Positions 16,261 to 24,738 of a stretch of 43,741 bases of DNA are shown in pieces. A program made the translations under genes and the position numbers. Each line of letters begins with the position of its first letter. Position 1 is the stretch's first letter. The stretch is from Saprospiraceae bacterium (GTDB taxonomy: Bacteria; Bacteroidota; Bacteroidia; Chitinophagales; Saprospiraceae), in NCBI GenBank assembly GCA_028282725.1, contig JANQHF010000091.1, positions 1 through 43,741 on the forward strand. The letters run 5' to 3'. The notes below the pieces were generated by a model that ran no database searches, was not told the DNA's origin, and worked only from the letters and a program-made list of their open reading frames with translations.

Positions 16261-17301
16261 TCAATCAAATAGGCTGTCATATTGATTGACTCTTTCTGCA
16301 ACTCTTTCTTTGCTTATCATTTTTTCATTCAGATCCAGTGTATGCTCAGATTCTCCATCACCCAGGAAGAGATCGGATTTCTCACCCTCCAGGAGCAAAG
16401 TGTTTTCCTTTTCCCATTGCTCCAGCATCTTTAATCCTTCTTCCTCAAAGATGCCATTTTGCAGGTCGATAGAATTCATAAAACTCTCTGACATTTCCAT
16501 AAAACGCTCCATCTCTCCAACTTTGGTACTAACGTCATCGGCAACGGCTTCCAGTGCCATTTCAAACATGGCTCTTTTATCCCTATCACCACGGATGACA
16601 CTCATAGCACTTGCCATGGCACTATGGCTCGCCTTCATCGCTTTTAGTTCCTGCTCCTTTATTTCCACCTGGTCCGCAACATCCTCTTTAAGGATTGCCG
16701 AATTGTCATACATCTTTTTCAATACCCTGTAGAGCACTTCCATTTTATTGTAGAGTTGCTCATATTTCATATTGGACTCCTTCAGTCTTCCGGCCTTCCT
16801 TGATTTCAGGATGACAACCTGGCGATTTTCTTCCTTTTTGGCCTTTTGAGCTTCCGACATATGAGAGTGTATGTCTCTCTCATTATTGATCATGAGCTCT
16901 TTGAGTTTGTGCATTTGACCGCGAAGCTTTAAGATTTGCTTGTTCATCTTTTTAAGATTGGCAGTCATTTCTTCGACGTAGTTCTTCAGAATGGCTATGG
17001 GATTGATTTCAATAAACAGCCCTGTAATCCACCTCATAACACTCTTGTACATATATCCAATTAATGCCCTTGCCTTGGAATCAAGTGCCATGAAGATCAT
17101 AATGCCCAAGACCGCAATAATACCGGCTAATCCAAGTACGGATGATGTCAAACTTATAATGGCCGGAAGAGCACCGAAAATCAAAAAACCGCCTCCGAGA
17201 ACGATGCCCAGTAAAAATACTGCTCCTGTTACTCCTTCAGGCTTGTTCCAAAATGATTTAGGCTTATACTCGTGATCCATATCTACTCCAATGAATGTCA
17301 C
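16261..17301 (-). CDS. Two-TM coiled-coil protein resembling PspA/IM30 in layout
   Basis: The 346-residue product has two adjacent hydrophobic segments (about 27-47 and 52-73). An amphipathic stretch (MRWITGLFIEINPIAILKNYVEEM, about 89-112) leads into a long helical coiled coil to about residue 245, rich in Lys, Glu and Met. The tail is acidic. The order of amphipathic helix, NPxxxLKxxVEEM and long antiparallel-looking helices recalls PspA/IM30 (ESCRT-III-like) proteins, but with a membrane anchor placed in front. This is a layout resemblance judged by eye, not a confirmed homology. It is the second gene of the operon, 30 bases after the coiled-coil gene and 49 before the SBP-OmpA gene. An inner-membrane scaffold associated with the ABC complex is a reasonable guess. 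Confidence 0.6.
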   Translation of the reverse strand: MTFIGVDMDHEYKPKSFWNKPEGVTGAVFLLGIVLGGGFLIFGALPAIISLTSSVLGLAGIIAVLGIMIFMALDSKARALIGYMYKSVMRWITGLFIEINPIAILKNYVEEMTANLKKMNKQILKLRGQMHKLKELMINNERDIHSHMSEAQKAKKEENRQVVILKSRKAGRLKESNMKYEQLYNKMEVLYRVLKKMYDNSAILKEDVADQVEIKEQELKAMKASHSAMASAMSVIRGDRDKRAMFEMALEAVADDVSTKVGEMERFMEMSESFMNSIDLQNGIFEEEGLKMLEQWEKENTLLLEGEKSDLFLGDGESEHTLDLNEKMISKERVAERVNQYDSLFD

Positions 17302-17331
17302 AAATTAAGCATAAAAAATCAATGATTCCAC

Positions 17332-18003
17332 CTATGAAATATAGGTTGAAATCTTATCGAGATCGTCCTTGATTTGTTGTAAAACCATATTGTATGCAGA
17401 ATAAAAACCGTCCTTGGTGGCTTCCACTTTTGCCAGAGCTTTCGCGATGTCGGCTTCAATAGAATCTAGTTGCTTCTTCTCAACCTCGATTTCCGCCTGA
17501 AGTTTTTTGATTTGCTCTTGTTTTAATTTGATCGATGCTTCCAGATCCTTGCTTTTATTTTCGCGATCACTGACTTGCTTATTCTTCTGAGCTTCAAAGG
17601 CCTCAGAGAATTTCTTTTCCTCTTTGTCGAGGACACGGACATAATGCTTGGCACTGCTGAACAATTTATTCTTTGTAAGTCCCATGGCATTGGCCATCGC
17701 AAAGGCGTTTCTGAAACGTTGACCTTCATCGGATTCTACCGGGCCGAGGGACTGAACTGATTGCTTGAATTCCAGGTAGTCAAACTCTTCAACATTATTT
17801 TCCTCAATGGCTTTTAATAACAAATTGATGAATTTTTCATCTGGCCTGGTCTTTCCACCGGACTTGGAATGATCAATTTTGATATTGGGTTTTTTTACGT
17901 TCCTTCCCTTCGGTTGTGGGGTGCTTTCTTTATCAGGAGGTGCCGGCCCGGCTCCTTCTTCTTCAACAACGAAGATTCTTTTTAATTTCTTCAGCATACT
18001 CAT
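17332..18003 (-). CDS. Cytosolic coiled-coil protein, first gene of the SBP-OmpA operon
   Basis: I do not recognise this 223-residue protein. A basic N-terminus (MSMLKKLKRIF) is followed by a Pro-rich disordered linker. A compact helical domain comes next (about 55-125, with FINLLLKAIEENNVEEFDYLEFKQSV and FRNAFAMANAMGLTKNKLFSSA). A long coiled coil follows (about 128-195: KDLEASIKLKQEQIKKLQAE, then VEKKQLDSIEAD), and the tail ends in DLDKISTYIS. It has no signal peptide or TM helix, so it is probably cytoplasmic. It heads the five-gene operon and may dock on the cytoplasmic coiled coil of the next gene product. An inverted repeat lies just upstream at 18031-18060. Confidence 0.6.
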   Translation of the reverse strand: MSMLKKLKRIFVVEEEGAGPAPPDKESTPQPKGRNVKKPNIKIDHSKSGGKTRPDEKFINLLLKAIEENNVEEFDYLEFKQSVQSLGPVESDEGQRFRNAFAMANAMGLTKNKLFSSAKHYVRVLDKEEKKFSEAFEAQKNKQVSDRENKSKDLEASIKLKQEQIKKLQAEIEVEKKQLDSIEADIAKALAKVEATKDGFYSAYNMVLQQIKDDLDKISTYIS

Positions 18004-18030
18004 AGTTCACAAATTTGAGACTTATCACGT

Positions 18031-18060
18031 ATGACATCTTCACTTTTCTATGAAGGTCAT
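18031..18060. promoter_or_regulatory. Inverted repeat upstream of the five-gene operon
   Basis: The arms ATGACATCTTCA (18031-18042) and TGAAGGTCAT (18051-18060) pair except for a two-base bulge, 28-57 bases ahead of the ATG at 18003. This position suits an operator or a 5' leader hairpin. There is no matching copy elsewhere in the window to support a regulon. Confidence 0.3.
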
Positions 18061-18489
18061 ATGTTTTTATACGTACAACATAAATGTAGGTAAAGATCCG
18101 GGTTTTTTATTCTTGTTGGTTTTGTTGGATTGGTTGGTTCCCATCGTATGACATTTTTGTGATGTACTTGGGTGCTTTGGCATCATCCTGTCGCTTTAAG
18201 GAGGGGAGTGATGCATCACTCAACTTTCAGTTGGGTGCCTGCTCCGCTTACAACGAGATGACTTTCTGCGGGCTGAAAATAGTCCAGTTTATATAGGATC
18301 GTATCACCCTTAATTCAACATTCAAAACTTATACTTCACCACAGATTGACACAAATGGCCACAGATTTGATCAACCATCTAATCAATCAATTATTCATTC
18401 AAAATTGATTAAAAATGCCATCCCTCCTCAACTCATCGCCCACCTAGGAAGTTGAGCGATGTAATCATCCCTTAACTCAAAATTCAAAA
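18061..18489. repeat. Repeat-rich intergenic region with REP-like hairpin motifs
   Basis: This spacer contains no gene. It holds several repeats. (1) A motif of about 23 bases with core CRCTCAACTT at 18215-18237; a diverged copy in opposite orientation lies at about 18440-18465, and a third copy is at 21697-21722. Copy one contains the hairpin CAACT-TTC-AGTTG. (2) A 21-base direct repeat at 18309-18329 and 18471-18491, 19 of 21 bases identical, ending in ATTCAAAACT. (3) CCACAGATT twice, 20 bases apart, at 18339 and 18359. The mixture is typical of REP/BIME-like or decayed MITE-like spacers. Confidence 0.6.
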
Positions 18490-19272
18490 CTATCGCCCCT
18501 TCCACTCCGGTTTTCGCTTTTCTAAGAATGCATGAACGCCTTCAATGAAGTCCTCGGTTTCAGCAAGATGATCAAAACTATTAATCTCGGATAGAAATCC
18601 ATCTTTTTCAGAATTGTATTGATCATTAACCGTGCTTATGATGGCCTTGATGGCAAGTGGCGCCTTCTTTAAAATTTTATTGATCATAGCGATAGCAGCC
18701 TGCACTTCTGATCCCGACTCGACCACTACATTTACCAAACCTAGATTAAGAGCTTCTTCGGCCGTGATCATGTCCCCGGTCATAAGCAATTCCAGGGCCT
18801 TCCCCCTTCCAATCAATCGAGGTAATCTTTGCGTCCCGCCATAACCCGGAACAATACCCAGATTCACTTCTGGCTGACCAAACTTTGCGTGAGCACCTGC
18901 TACTCTCAGATGACAAGCCATTGCTAATTCGCATCCTCCTCCCAATGCAAATCCATTCACCGCTGCTACAACGGGAACAGGTAGATTTTCTATATGATTA
19001 AAAAGATCGTGCCCTCGCTGACTCAGGTTTCGGGCCGCTTCACTATCCAAATCGAGAAATTCCTTGATGTCTGCACCTGCAATAAATGATTTTTCACCTG
19101 CCCCGGTGATCACAATTCCTTTCGGTGTGTAATTTTCAATGTCATGGTGGAAAAAATGGATGAGGTCTTTGAAAACTCCGTCATTCAATGCATTCAATGA
19201 ATGGGGTCTGTTGATCGTCAGAACCAGGATTCCTTCCTTTACTTCAAGAAGTAAATTTTCGTAGTCTTTCAT
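18490..19272 (-). CDS. Enoyl-CoA hydratase/isomerase (crotonase) family protein
   Basis: From ATG 19272 the protein has 260 residues, the normal length for this family. A longer frame begins at 19344, but it would overlap the divergent aldo/keto reductase gene, and a -7 box lies at 19289-19296, so the shorter start is chosen. The oxyanion-hole segments are KSFIAGADIKEF (about 61-72) and NGFALGGGCELAMAC (106-120). Both catalytic glutamates of true enoyl-CoA hydratases are present: E115 in GGGCELA and E135 in GQPEVNLGI. It should hydrate short-chain trans-2-enoyl-CoA in the cytoplasm, as in beta-oxidation or butanoate metabolism. No beta-oxidation partner genes are adjacent. Confidence 0.92.
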   Translation of the reverse strand: MKDYENLLLEVKEGILVLTINRPHSLNALNDGVFKDLIHFFHHDIENYTPKGIVITGAGEKSFIAGADIKEFLDLDSEAARNLSQRGHDLFNHIENLPVPVVAAVNGFALGGGCELAMACHLRVAGAHAKFGQPEVNLGIVPGYGGTQRLPRLIGRGKALELLMTGDMITAEEALNLGLVNVVVESGSEVQAAIAMINKILKKAPLAIKAIISTVNDQYNSEKDGFLSEINSFDHLAETEDFIEGVHAFLEKRKPEWKGR

Positions 19273-19288
19273 AATCAAATTTGAATTC

Positions 19289-19296
19289 CAAATATA
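19289..19296 (-). promoter_or_regulatory. Candidate -7 box for the crotonase gene
   Basis: On the minus strand the sequence is TATATTTG, an exact TAnnTTTG match, 17 bases ahead of the ATG at 19272. No clear TTTG -33 element is seen at standard spacing. It supports 19272 rather than 19344 as the start. Confidence 0.4.
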
Positions 19297-19311
19297 GAAA
19301 TCAATAATTGA

Positions 19312-19319
19312 TACTTTTG
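19312..19319 (+). promoter_or_regulatory. Candidate -7 box for the aldo/keto reductase gene
   Basis: TACTTTTG matches TAnnTTTG exactly and ends 19 bases before the ATG at 19339. Together with the minus-strand box at 19289-19296 it makes a compact divergent promoter pair. The nearest upstream TTTG is 28 bases away, which is too far for a canonical -33 element. Confidence 0.4.
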
Positions 19320-19338
19320 GCGAATAAAAATTCCCGAT

Positions 19339-20334
19339 ATGCAATACAATTTGCTTGGAAGAACAGGTGTCAAAGTATCTTCTCTTTGTTTTGGAACCAT
19401 GTCATTTGGAGGTATAGCTGACATGAATACTTCAAAACAAATGTTTCAGGCCTGTCGAGACGCAGGCATTAATTTTTTTGATTGTGCGAATGTCTATGAA
19501 AAAGGAAAGTCCGAAGAGGTCCTGGGAAAACTGATTGCGGATTGTCGTGATGAAGTGGTCATAACTTCAAAAGTATATTTTAAGACGGGTGATGACGTAA
19601 ATGCTATGGGAGCAAGCCGATATCACATTGTCCGGGCAGTGGAAGACAGCTTGCGAAGATTGAATACAGAATACATAGATCTCTATTTTATCCACCGATT
19701 TGATGATGTGACACCAATTGAAGAGACTCTCGAAGTTTTGAATGATCTGGTGCGTCAGGGAAAAATCTTGTATATCGGAGCCAGCAATTTTGCAGCCTGG
19801 CAGGTTGCTAAGGCACTCGGTATTTCAAAAGCCAATAAATGGTCAAAATTTGTGTGCCTGCAACCCATGTACAATCTCGTAAAGCGACAGGCCGAGGTAG
19901 AACTTCTTCCAATGGCCATTTCTGAGCAACTGGGCGTAATCCCTTATAGTCCTCTCGGTGGAGGATTGTTGAGTGGCAAATATGGTTCAACGCGAAAACC
20001 TGACACCGGTAGACTTTTGGAAAATCGAATGTATCAAATTCGATACAGCGATCAATCGATGTATGAGGTCGCAGAGGCGTTTACAGATTTGGCCCAATCA
20101 GAAGGTATTCATCCGGTCTCATTGGCCGTAGCCTGGGTTTTGGCTCACCCAGGGGTGACTGCGCCAATTATTGGGGCGCGCAACCCGGAACAATTAAAGC
20201 CAAGCCTTGATGCCGTTAATGTTCAAATGACGAATGAGTTATATCAGCGTATATCCGCATTATCGGTACAACCCCCACCTGCAACGGATAGAAATGAAGA
20301 GACTTCTGAATACAATTATGGGTTGAGGACTTAA
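19339..20334 (+). CDS. Aldo/keto reductase
   Basis: This 331-residue (beta/alpha)8 NAD(P)H-dependent oxidoreductase has the full AKR tetrad: D48 and Y53 in FDCANVY, K78 in ITSKVY and H119 in YFIHRFD. The cofactor-binding part is seen as YSPLGGGLLSGKYG and in the C-terminal PIIGARNPEQL segment. It resembles the K+-channel-beta/YghZ-like group, which reduces small aldehydes. The gene is monocistronic, divergent from the crotonase gene, and converges with the aminotransferase gene 19 bases downstream. The substrate is unknown. Confidence 0.92.
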   Translation: MQYNLLGRTGVKVSSLCFGTMSFGGIADMNTSKQMFQACRDAGINFFDCANVYEKGKSEEVLGKLIADCRDEVVITSKVYFKTGDDVNAMGASRYHIVRAVEDSLRRLNTEYIDLYFIHRFDDVTPIEETLEVLNDLVRQGKILYIGASNFAAWQVAKALGISKANKWSKFVCLQPMYNLVKRQAEVELLPMAISEQLGVIPYSPLGGGLLSGKYGSTRKPDTGRLLENRMYQIRYSDQSMYEVAEAFTDLAQSEGIHPVSLAVAWVLAHPGVTAPIIGARNPEQLKPSLDAVNVQMTNELYQRISALSVQPPPATDRNEETSEYNYGLRT

Positions 20335-20353
20335 AAGGTGTTGTACACTCAGA

Positions 20354-21457
20354 TCAAAGGATTTCCCCGAGCGCACCTGCCAACATATTCACGTGATTGC
20401 GGGTACAACTTTCCCCCATGATTCCTATTCTCCAGATTTTCCCTGCAAAAGCACCCAATCCACCTCCCACTTCAATATTGAACTCATGAAGTAATTGACT
20501 TCGAACTTTTGCTTCGTCAACTCCCTCCGGGAGGAATACCGCATTCAGATTGGGCAACCGGTATTCTTCATCGACCAGGTAGGAAAATCCAAGCTGTTCG
20601 AGTTGTTGTTTCAAATAATTATGGACACTGTGATGACGTTCCCATCTGGATTCCAGACCTTCTTCCAGGACGATACTCAGGGCCTGGTGAAGTGCAAAGA
20701 CCGATGAGACCGGAGCTGTGTGATGATAGGCCCTCTTTGCTCCGGACCAATAATTCCTGACGAGATTCAAATCCAGAAACCAACTTTGAACTTCAGAATT
20801 TCTATTCTCAAGAACTTTCACTGCCCGTTCTGAAAAACTGACAGGAGACAAACCCGGAGGAGCACTCAGACATTTTTGAGTCCCCGTATAGATGGCGTCA
20901 ATGCCCCATTCATCCACCTTCAGTGGTACTCCACAAAAAGAGGTGACCGCATCGACCATAAACAAACTATTGGCGTCGTGAACTATCTGACTGATTTCTT
21001 TCAGTGGTTGTCGAACACCGGTTGAAGTTTCCGCATGAACCAAAGCCACCAATTTTGGATTTGAACACGCATTTAATGCTTCCCTGATCATGGAAGGTTC
21101 GATAATCTTCCCCCATTCCACTTCAACCTTATGTACAGTGGCACCACAACGATTGGCGATGTTTGCCATTCTTCTCCCGAAAACTCCATTGATACCAATA
21201 ATGCATTCGTCGCCAGGCTCCAGAAGATTGACCAGGCAAGTCTCCATCCCGGCACTCCCGGGAGCAGATACGACAAAGGTCAAGTGGTTTTGTGTCATAA
21301 AACATTGCTGAACCATTCCTTTTACGTCATCCATTATTTGTACAAATTCCGGATCCAGATGACCGATCAATGGTCTTGCCATGGCCTGGAGCACACGTGG
21401 ATGAGCATCGGATGGACCGGGACCCATCAAGATGCGGGGAGTCGGATTGAAATTCAT
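20354..21457 (-). CDS. Alanine-glyoxylate / serine-pyruvate aminotransferase family protein
   Basis: The 367-residue class V PLP enzyme starts with the family's N-terminus (PRILMGPGPSDAHPRVLQAM). The PLP-binding lysine is K195 in YTGTQKCLSAPPGLSPVSFS, and D169 in FMVDAVTSF should contact the pyridine nitrogen. SAPGSAGMET (64-73) is the phosphate-binding loop region. Likely reactions are transamination between alanine or serine and glyoxylate, as in photorespiratory-type or glycine metabolism. It is cytoplasmic and apparently monocistronic. Members of this fold also include phosphonate aminotransferases, but no phosphonate genes are nearby. Confidence 0.9.
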   Translation of the reverse strand: MNFNPTPRILMGPGPSDAHPRVLQAMARPLIGHLDPEFVQIMDDVKGMVQQCFMTQNHLTFVVSAPGSAGMETCLVNLLEPGDECIIGINGVFGRRMANIANRCGATVHKVEVEWGKIIEPSMIREALNACSNPKLVALVHAETSTGVRQPLKEISQIVHDANSLFMVDAVTSFCGVPLKVDEWGIDAIYTGTQKCLSAPPGLSPVSFSERAVKVLENRNSEVQSWFLDLNLVRNYWSGAKRAYHHTAPVSSVFALHQALSIVLEEGLESRWERHHSVHNYLKQQLEQLGFSYLVDEEYRLPNLNAVFLPEGVDEAKVRSQLLHEFNIEVGGGLGAFAGKIWRIGIMGESCTRNHVNMLAGALGEIL

Positions 21458-21696
21458 TTGTTGTTGCTTTTCAATGAGCCAGTAAATCTAAGAAAAGGAT
21501 TTGCAGTGATTATTCGTTTATTCGTTTATCTGTCGAATGATGGGGCATTGTTCTGTCAATCAACCCAAAGTATTTCGGAAGCCTCCTAATAGTTAACTGA
21601 CAATGCTAAACAAAAAGGATGAATATCATTGAGCGGGGGCTGACCGGGGTGTGGAAAACTTGTGCTGATAAGCCTTTTTGAGCCCTTCGCACAGTT

Positions 21697-21722
21697 CAAC
21701 ACCCAACCAAAAGTTGAGTGAT
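21697..21722 (-). repeat. Third copy of the intergenic CTCAACTT motif
   Basis: Read on the minus strand, this segment begins ATCACTCAACTTTTGGTTGG and continues GTG. It matches the copy at 18215-18237 at nearly every position. It lies in the spacer between the aminotransferase and SDR genes (21458-21733), where no gene is seen. Its arms can pair weakly (CAAC...GTTG). Confidence 0.55.
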
Positions 21723-21733
21723 AAAAACCTACC

Positions 21734-22384
21734 TTAAACCATCTTAATATCCGGATTCTCAAGGATCATTTTGGATGCACCTTGCATACCCGCTTTGAAC
21801 ATCGCTTCGCCCAATTCTTCAGACGTAATGACTCCTTTTCCATAAAATCTTTTCATCAATGGATACAAAGTGCGCATCAAGCTATATGACCAATTCGGCT
21901 CTTTTCTTCTTTTTACCGGGTAAATATATCCAGGCCTGAAAATGTAGAGTTGTTCGAATTCTTTGGAAATCAGGTAATTCTCGGCCATGCCTTTATACCT
22001 GGCAAAGGACATTCGGCTTTTTTCCTCTTGATCGGCTCCCTGGCCACTCAAAAAACAAAGTGTTGCACCCGGGCTTTTATTCTTTAGCGAATCAGCAAAT
22101 GCCCGTGCAAAATCCACGGTAATCATTTTAAATTTTTCGTCCGGCACACTTCCCGTGTATGCACCAATGCAAAAGAATGCGGCATCTATATTTTTAAATT
22201 CTTCGGCCAAATTGCTGTAGTCAGTGAAGTCCTGGTGCTTTATTTGTTTCAACTTCGGCTTTTCTATTTTCAGATCTTTACGACCTATTGAAGTGACTTG
22301 CTTCACTTGATCAGAATGCAAACATTTTCTAAGTATGATTCCTCCGATCATCCCTGATGCTCCAACTATTAAAATATTTTTCAT
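21734..22384 (-). CDS. Atypical SDR, NAD(P)H-binding protein (HTATIP2/TIP30-like)
   Basis: Starting at ATG 22384 the protein has 216 residues and begins directly with the Rossmann strand KNILIVGASGMIGG; the longer frame from 22402 only adds six residues (MYERQI). The glycine-rich GASGMIG motif, the FFCIGAYTGS segment and YKGMAENYL (Y and K in YxxxxxxE context) are typical of atypical SDRs of the TIP30 group. It has no membrane segment. The substrate is not known for most relatives. It sits 91 bases after the PQQ dehydrogenase gene on the same strand and could be co-transcribed with it. Confidence 0.85.
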   Translation of the reverse strand: MKNILIVGASGMIGGIILRKCLHSDQVKQVTSIGRKDLKIEKPKLKQIKHQDFTDYSNLAEEFKNIDAAFFCIGAYTGSVPDEKFKMITVDFARAFADSLKNKSPGATLCFLSGQGADQEEKSRMSFARYKGMAENYLISKEFEQLYIFRPGYIYPVKRRKEPNWSYSLMRTLYPLMKRFYGKGVITSEELGEAMFKAGMQGASKMILENPDIKMV

Positions 22385-22475
22385 GATCTGTCTTTCATAC
22401 AATTTGGGATCCCTTGAAATTGAAATCCAACTCTATTCGTCAACATGCGATATGTGAATTCAGCAAGAATAGATC

Positions 22476-24716
22476 CTATTCGATATTCTTTCGTTTCGGG
22501 GGATTCATATCCGCCATATATTGCATTGTCGCAAGATTGGTCATATACTCCAAGGGATTCATCTGATTCCGGAATGCTTCAGCCGTATATAAAATATAGC
22601 TCTTTAAATCCTCTACCTCTTCTTCGGTCAGATATTCACCAAATGCCGGCATCCCTTCCGAGGACAACTGCCCATCCAGGATAATCGAATTATAAGCATT
22701 ATATATACCATCGCTTGACATGGTTAAATCAGGGATGGCTCCACCTCCCATTCCAGGGTTTACATGGCAGCCGATACAATATTGAACAAAAATATTGAAG
22801 CCCTCGCCGATATTGACTTGTGCCGCATCAGTGGTTAATGTTGTATAAGATTTTTCAAGTGGGGGTAACTTTTCCGGTGCTTCGGCTTCTCCTCCCAATT
22901 TAAAAGTATACACAGTGCCTGGATGAATCCGGTCTACGGCATTGCCAAATTGACCGATACGACCTCCCCAACCCACAAATAGGGTAATGTGCTGTTCGCC
23001 ATCAACCATATAAGTGACCGGCGGAGCGATTACACCTGAGCGAACATCGTATTCCCATAAGATATCCCCTGTTTCATCATCGCGAATTGAAAAAATACCT
23101 TGGGCATCTCCTTGCATCAACAGACCTGTTGTGGTCGAAAGCAACCCTCCGTTGGAATGAAATGCTTGTCTGACCGACCAGACTTTTTCCTGTTTGACCG
23201 GATCATATGCGATCAGTTGACCATAAGCCATACCCGGTTGAGGTGCTTCCGGGTGTGTGTCAAATACAGGGGGAACGTATAATCTTCCTGCAAGACTCAC
23301 TTGTGCACCCAGGGCCCCAGCCAGAGTCGTTTCAGGGTTGGGATTATGTTGATAGGGTTCAGCTTCGACGGCACCAGGAATGTAAACATAGCCTGTTCTT
23401 TTGCTATAGGTCATTGGTTGCCAATTGTGCCCTCCCAAGGTGCTTGGGGTTATCCAATGGGTCAATCCGTCCTCGTATCGTGCTCCGGGTGCTTCAATCG
23501 GACGTCCGTCTTCTCCCATTCCCGTGGCCCAATTCATATACGTATATGCATCTGCAGAAATCAATTCGCCACCGGATCGATCAATTACGTAGAAAAAACC
23601 ATTCTTGGGTGCTTGCATCAAAACCTTGCGTTCCTGGCCATCAATCTCCAGATCCGCAAGCAAAATATGCTGTGTAGCAGTGTAATCCCAGGTATCTCCG
23701 GGAGTAGTCTGATAATGCCATTTATACGAACCATCATCTGCGTCCAGGGCTACAATACTTGATAAATACAGGTTATCGCCACCCTGCGGACTTCTGATTT
23801 GACGGTCCCAATGGCTACCATTCCCAACACCGATATAGATATTGTTGAATTCAGGATCATAAACGATTGCATCCCACACAGTACCTCCTCCCCCTTGAGT
23901 CCACCATTCTCCAGTCCAGGTATTCGCCGCATCTTCCAGGTCGGAATGCTCAAAACCATCCGCCGGATTACCCGGCACAGTAAAGAATCTCCATGCCAGA
24001 TCTCCGGTTTTGGCATTAAATGCCGAAACGTATCCCCTGGCATTGAATTCAGCTCCACCATTTCCTATAATCACACGACCTTTTGCAATTCGCGGAGCGC
24101 CTGTTATGGACAAGATCCTGGATTCGTCGTTTTTCGTGTTGATCTCCCAATTGACCGAACCATCCTCTGCATTCAAAGAAATCAAACGTGCATCCAGTGT
24201 TCCCAGGAATAGATCTCCTTCATACATAGCCAATCCGCGATTGATGACTCCACAACAAAATTCGGTTACTTTCTCACGAGGCACTTTTGGATCATACCTC
24301 CAAAGTTGTTGTCCGGTCCTCGCATCGATTGCCCAGACCACACTCCAGGGTCCGGTTGCAAAAAGAATACCATCAACGATCAATGGTGTCGTTTGAATTC
24401 CTCGTTTCGTTCCCAAATCCAGTGTCCACGCCAAACCCAGCTGTTCGAGGTTGTCTTTATTGATCTGATCCAATTCGGAATGTCGATCCTCCCGGTAATT
24501 CAAACCATAAGTCGTCCAATTACCATGGTTGACATCTGCATTCATCAGGGCATCATCAGAGATAGCAGCTGTTATTGTCTCCAGGTGTTCAGAAGAACCA
24601 GGCAGAGTGGATTGCTTGCATTGATAGAAATTAAAAGCGAAAATGCCTGCAAGAAAAATTATCGTGGTCAGTCGCATCGATAGATTTTTGCAAGAAAGAT
24701 AGGCTTTAAACATCAT
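22476..24716 (-). CDS. PQQ-dependent alcohol dehydrogenase with C-terminal cytochrome c (quinohaemoprotein)
   Basis: The 746-residue protein has a hydrophobic leader ending in FYQCKQS, which could be a lipoprotein signal. It is then an eight-bladed PQQ propeller: GLNYREDRHSELDQIN, vicinal cysteines in EFCCGVINRG (about 153), GNGSHWDRQIRSPQGGDNLY and YQTTPGDTWDYTA. A cytochrome c domain follows, with the haem motif CIGCH (about 646-650). This is the architecture of the methanol/ethanol quinohaemoprotein family. It should oxidise alcohols in the periplasm, passing electrons from PQQ to haem c and the respiratory chain. No pqq biosynthesis genes are in the window. The start could also be the ATG at 24677 (MRLTTII), which gives a neater signal peptide. 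Confidence 0.92.
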   Translation of the reverse strand: MMFKAYLSCKNLSMRLTTIIFLAGIFAFNFYQCKQSTLPGSSEHLETITAAISDDALMNADVNHGNWTTYGLNYREDRHSELDQINKDNLEQLGLAWTLDLGTKRGIQTTPLIVDGILFATGPWSVVWAIDARTGQQLWRYDPKVPREKVTEFCCGVINRGLAMYEGDLFLGTLDARLISLNAEDGSVNWEINTKNDESRILSITGAPRIAKGRVIIGNGGAEFNARGYVSAFNAKTGDLAWRFFTVPGNPADGFEHSDLEDAANTWTGEWWTQGGGGTVWDAIVYDPEFNNIYIGVGNGSHWDRQIRSPQGGDNLYLSSIVALDADDGSYKWHYQTTPGDTWDYTATQHILLADLEIDGQERKVLMQAPKNGFFYVIDRSGGELISADAYTYMNWATGMGEDGRPIEAPGARYEDGLTHWITPSTLGGHNWQPMTYSKRTGYVYIPGAVEAEPYQHNPNPETTLAGALGAQVSLAGRLYVPPVFDTHPEAPQPGMAYGQLIAYDPVKQEKVWSVRQAFHSNGGLLSTTTGLLMQGDAQGIFSIRDDETGDILWEYDVRSGVIAPPVTYMVDGEQHITLFVGWGGRIGQFGNAVDRIHPGTVYTFKLGGEAEAPEKLPPLEKSYTTLTTDAAQVNIGEGFNIFVQYCIGCHVNPGMGGGAIPDLTMSSDGIYNAYNSIILDGQLSSEGMPAFGEYLTEEEVEDLKSYILYTAEAFRNQMNPLEYMTNLATMQYMADMNPPKRKNIE

Positions 24717-24738
24717 TTGAACGCTGGCTCATTCATAC

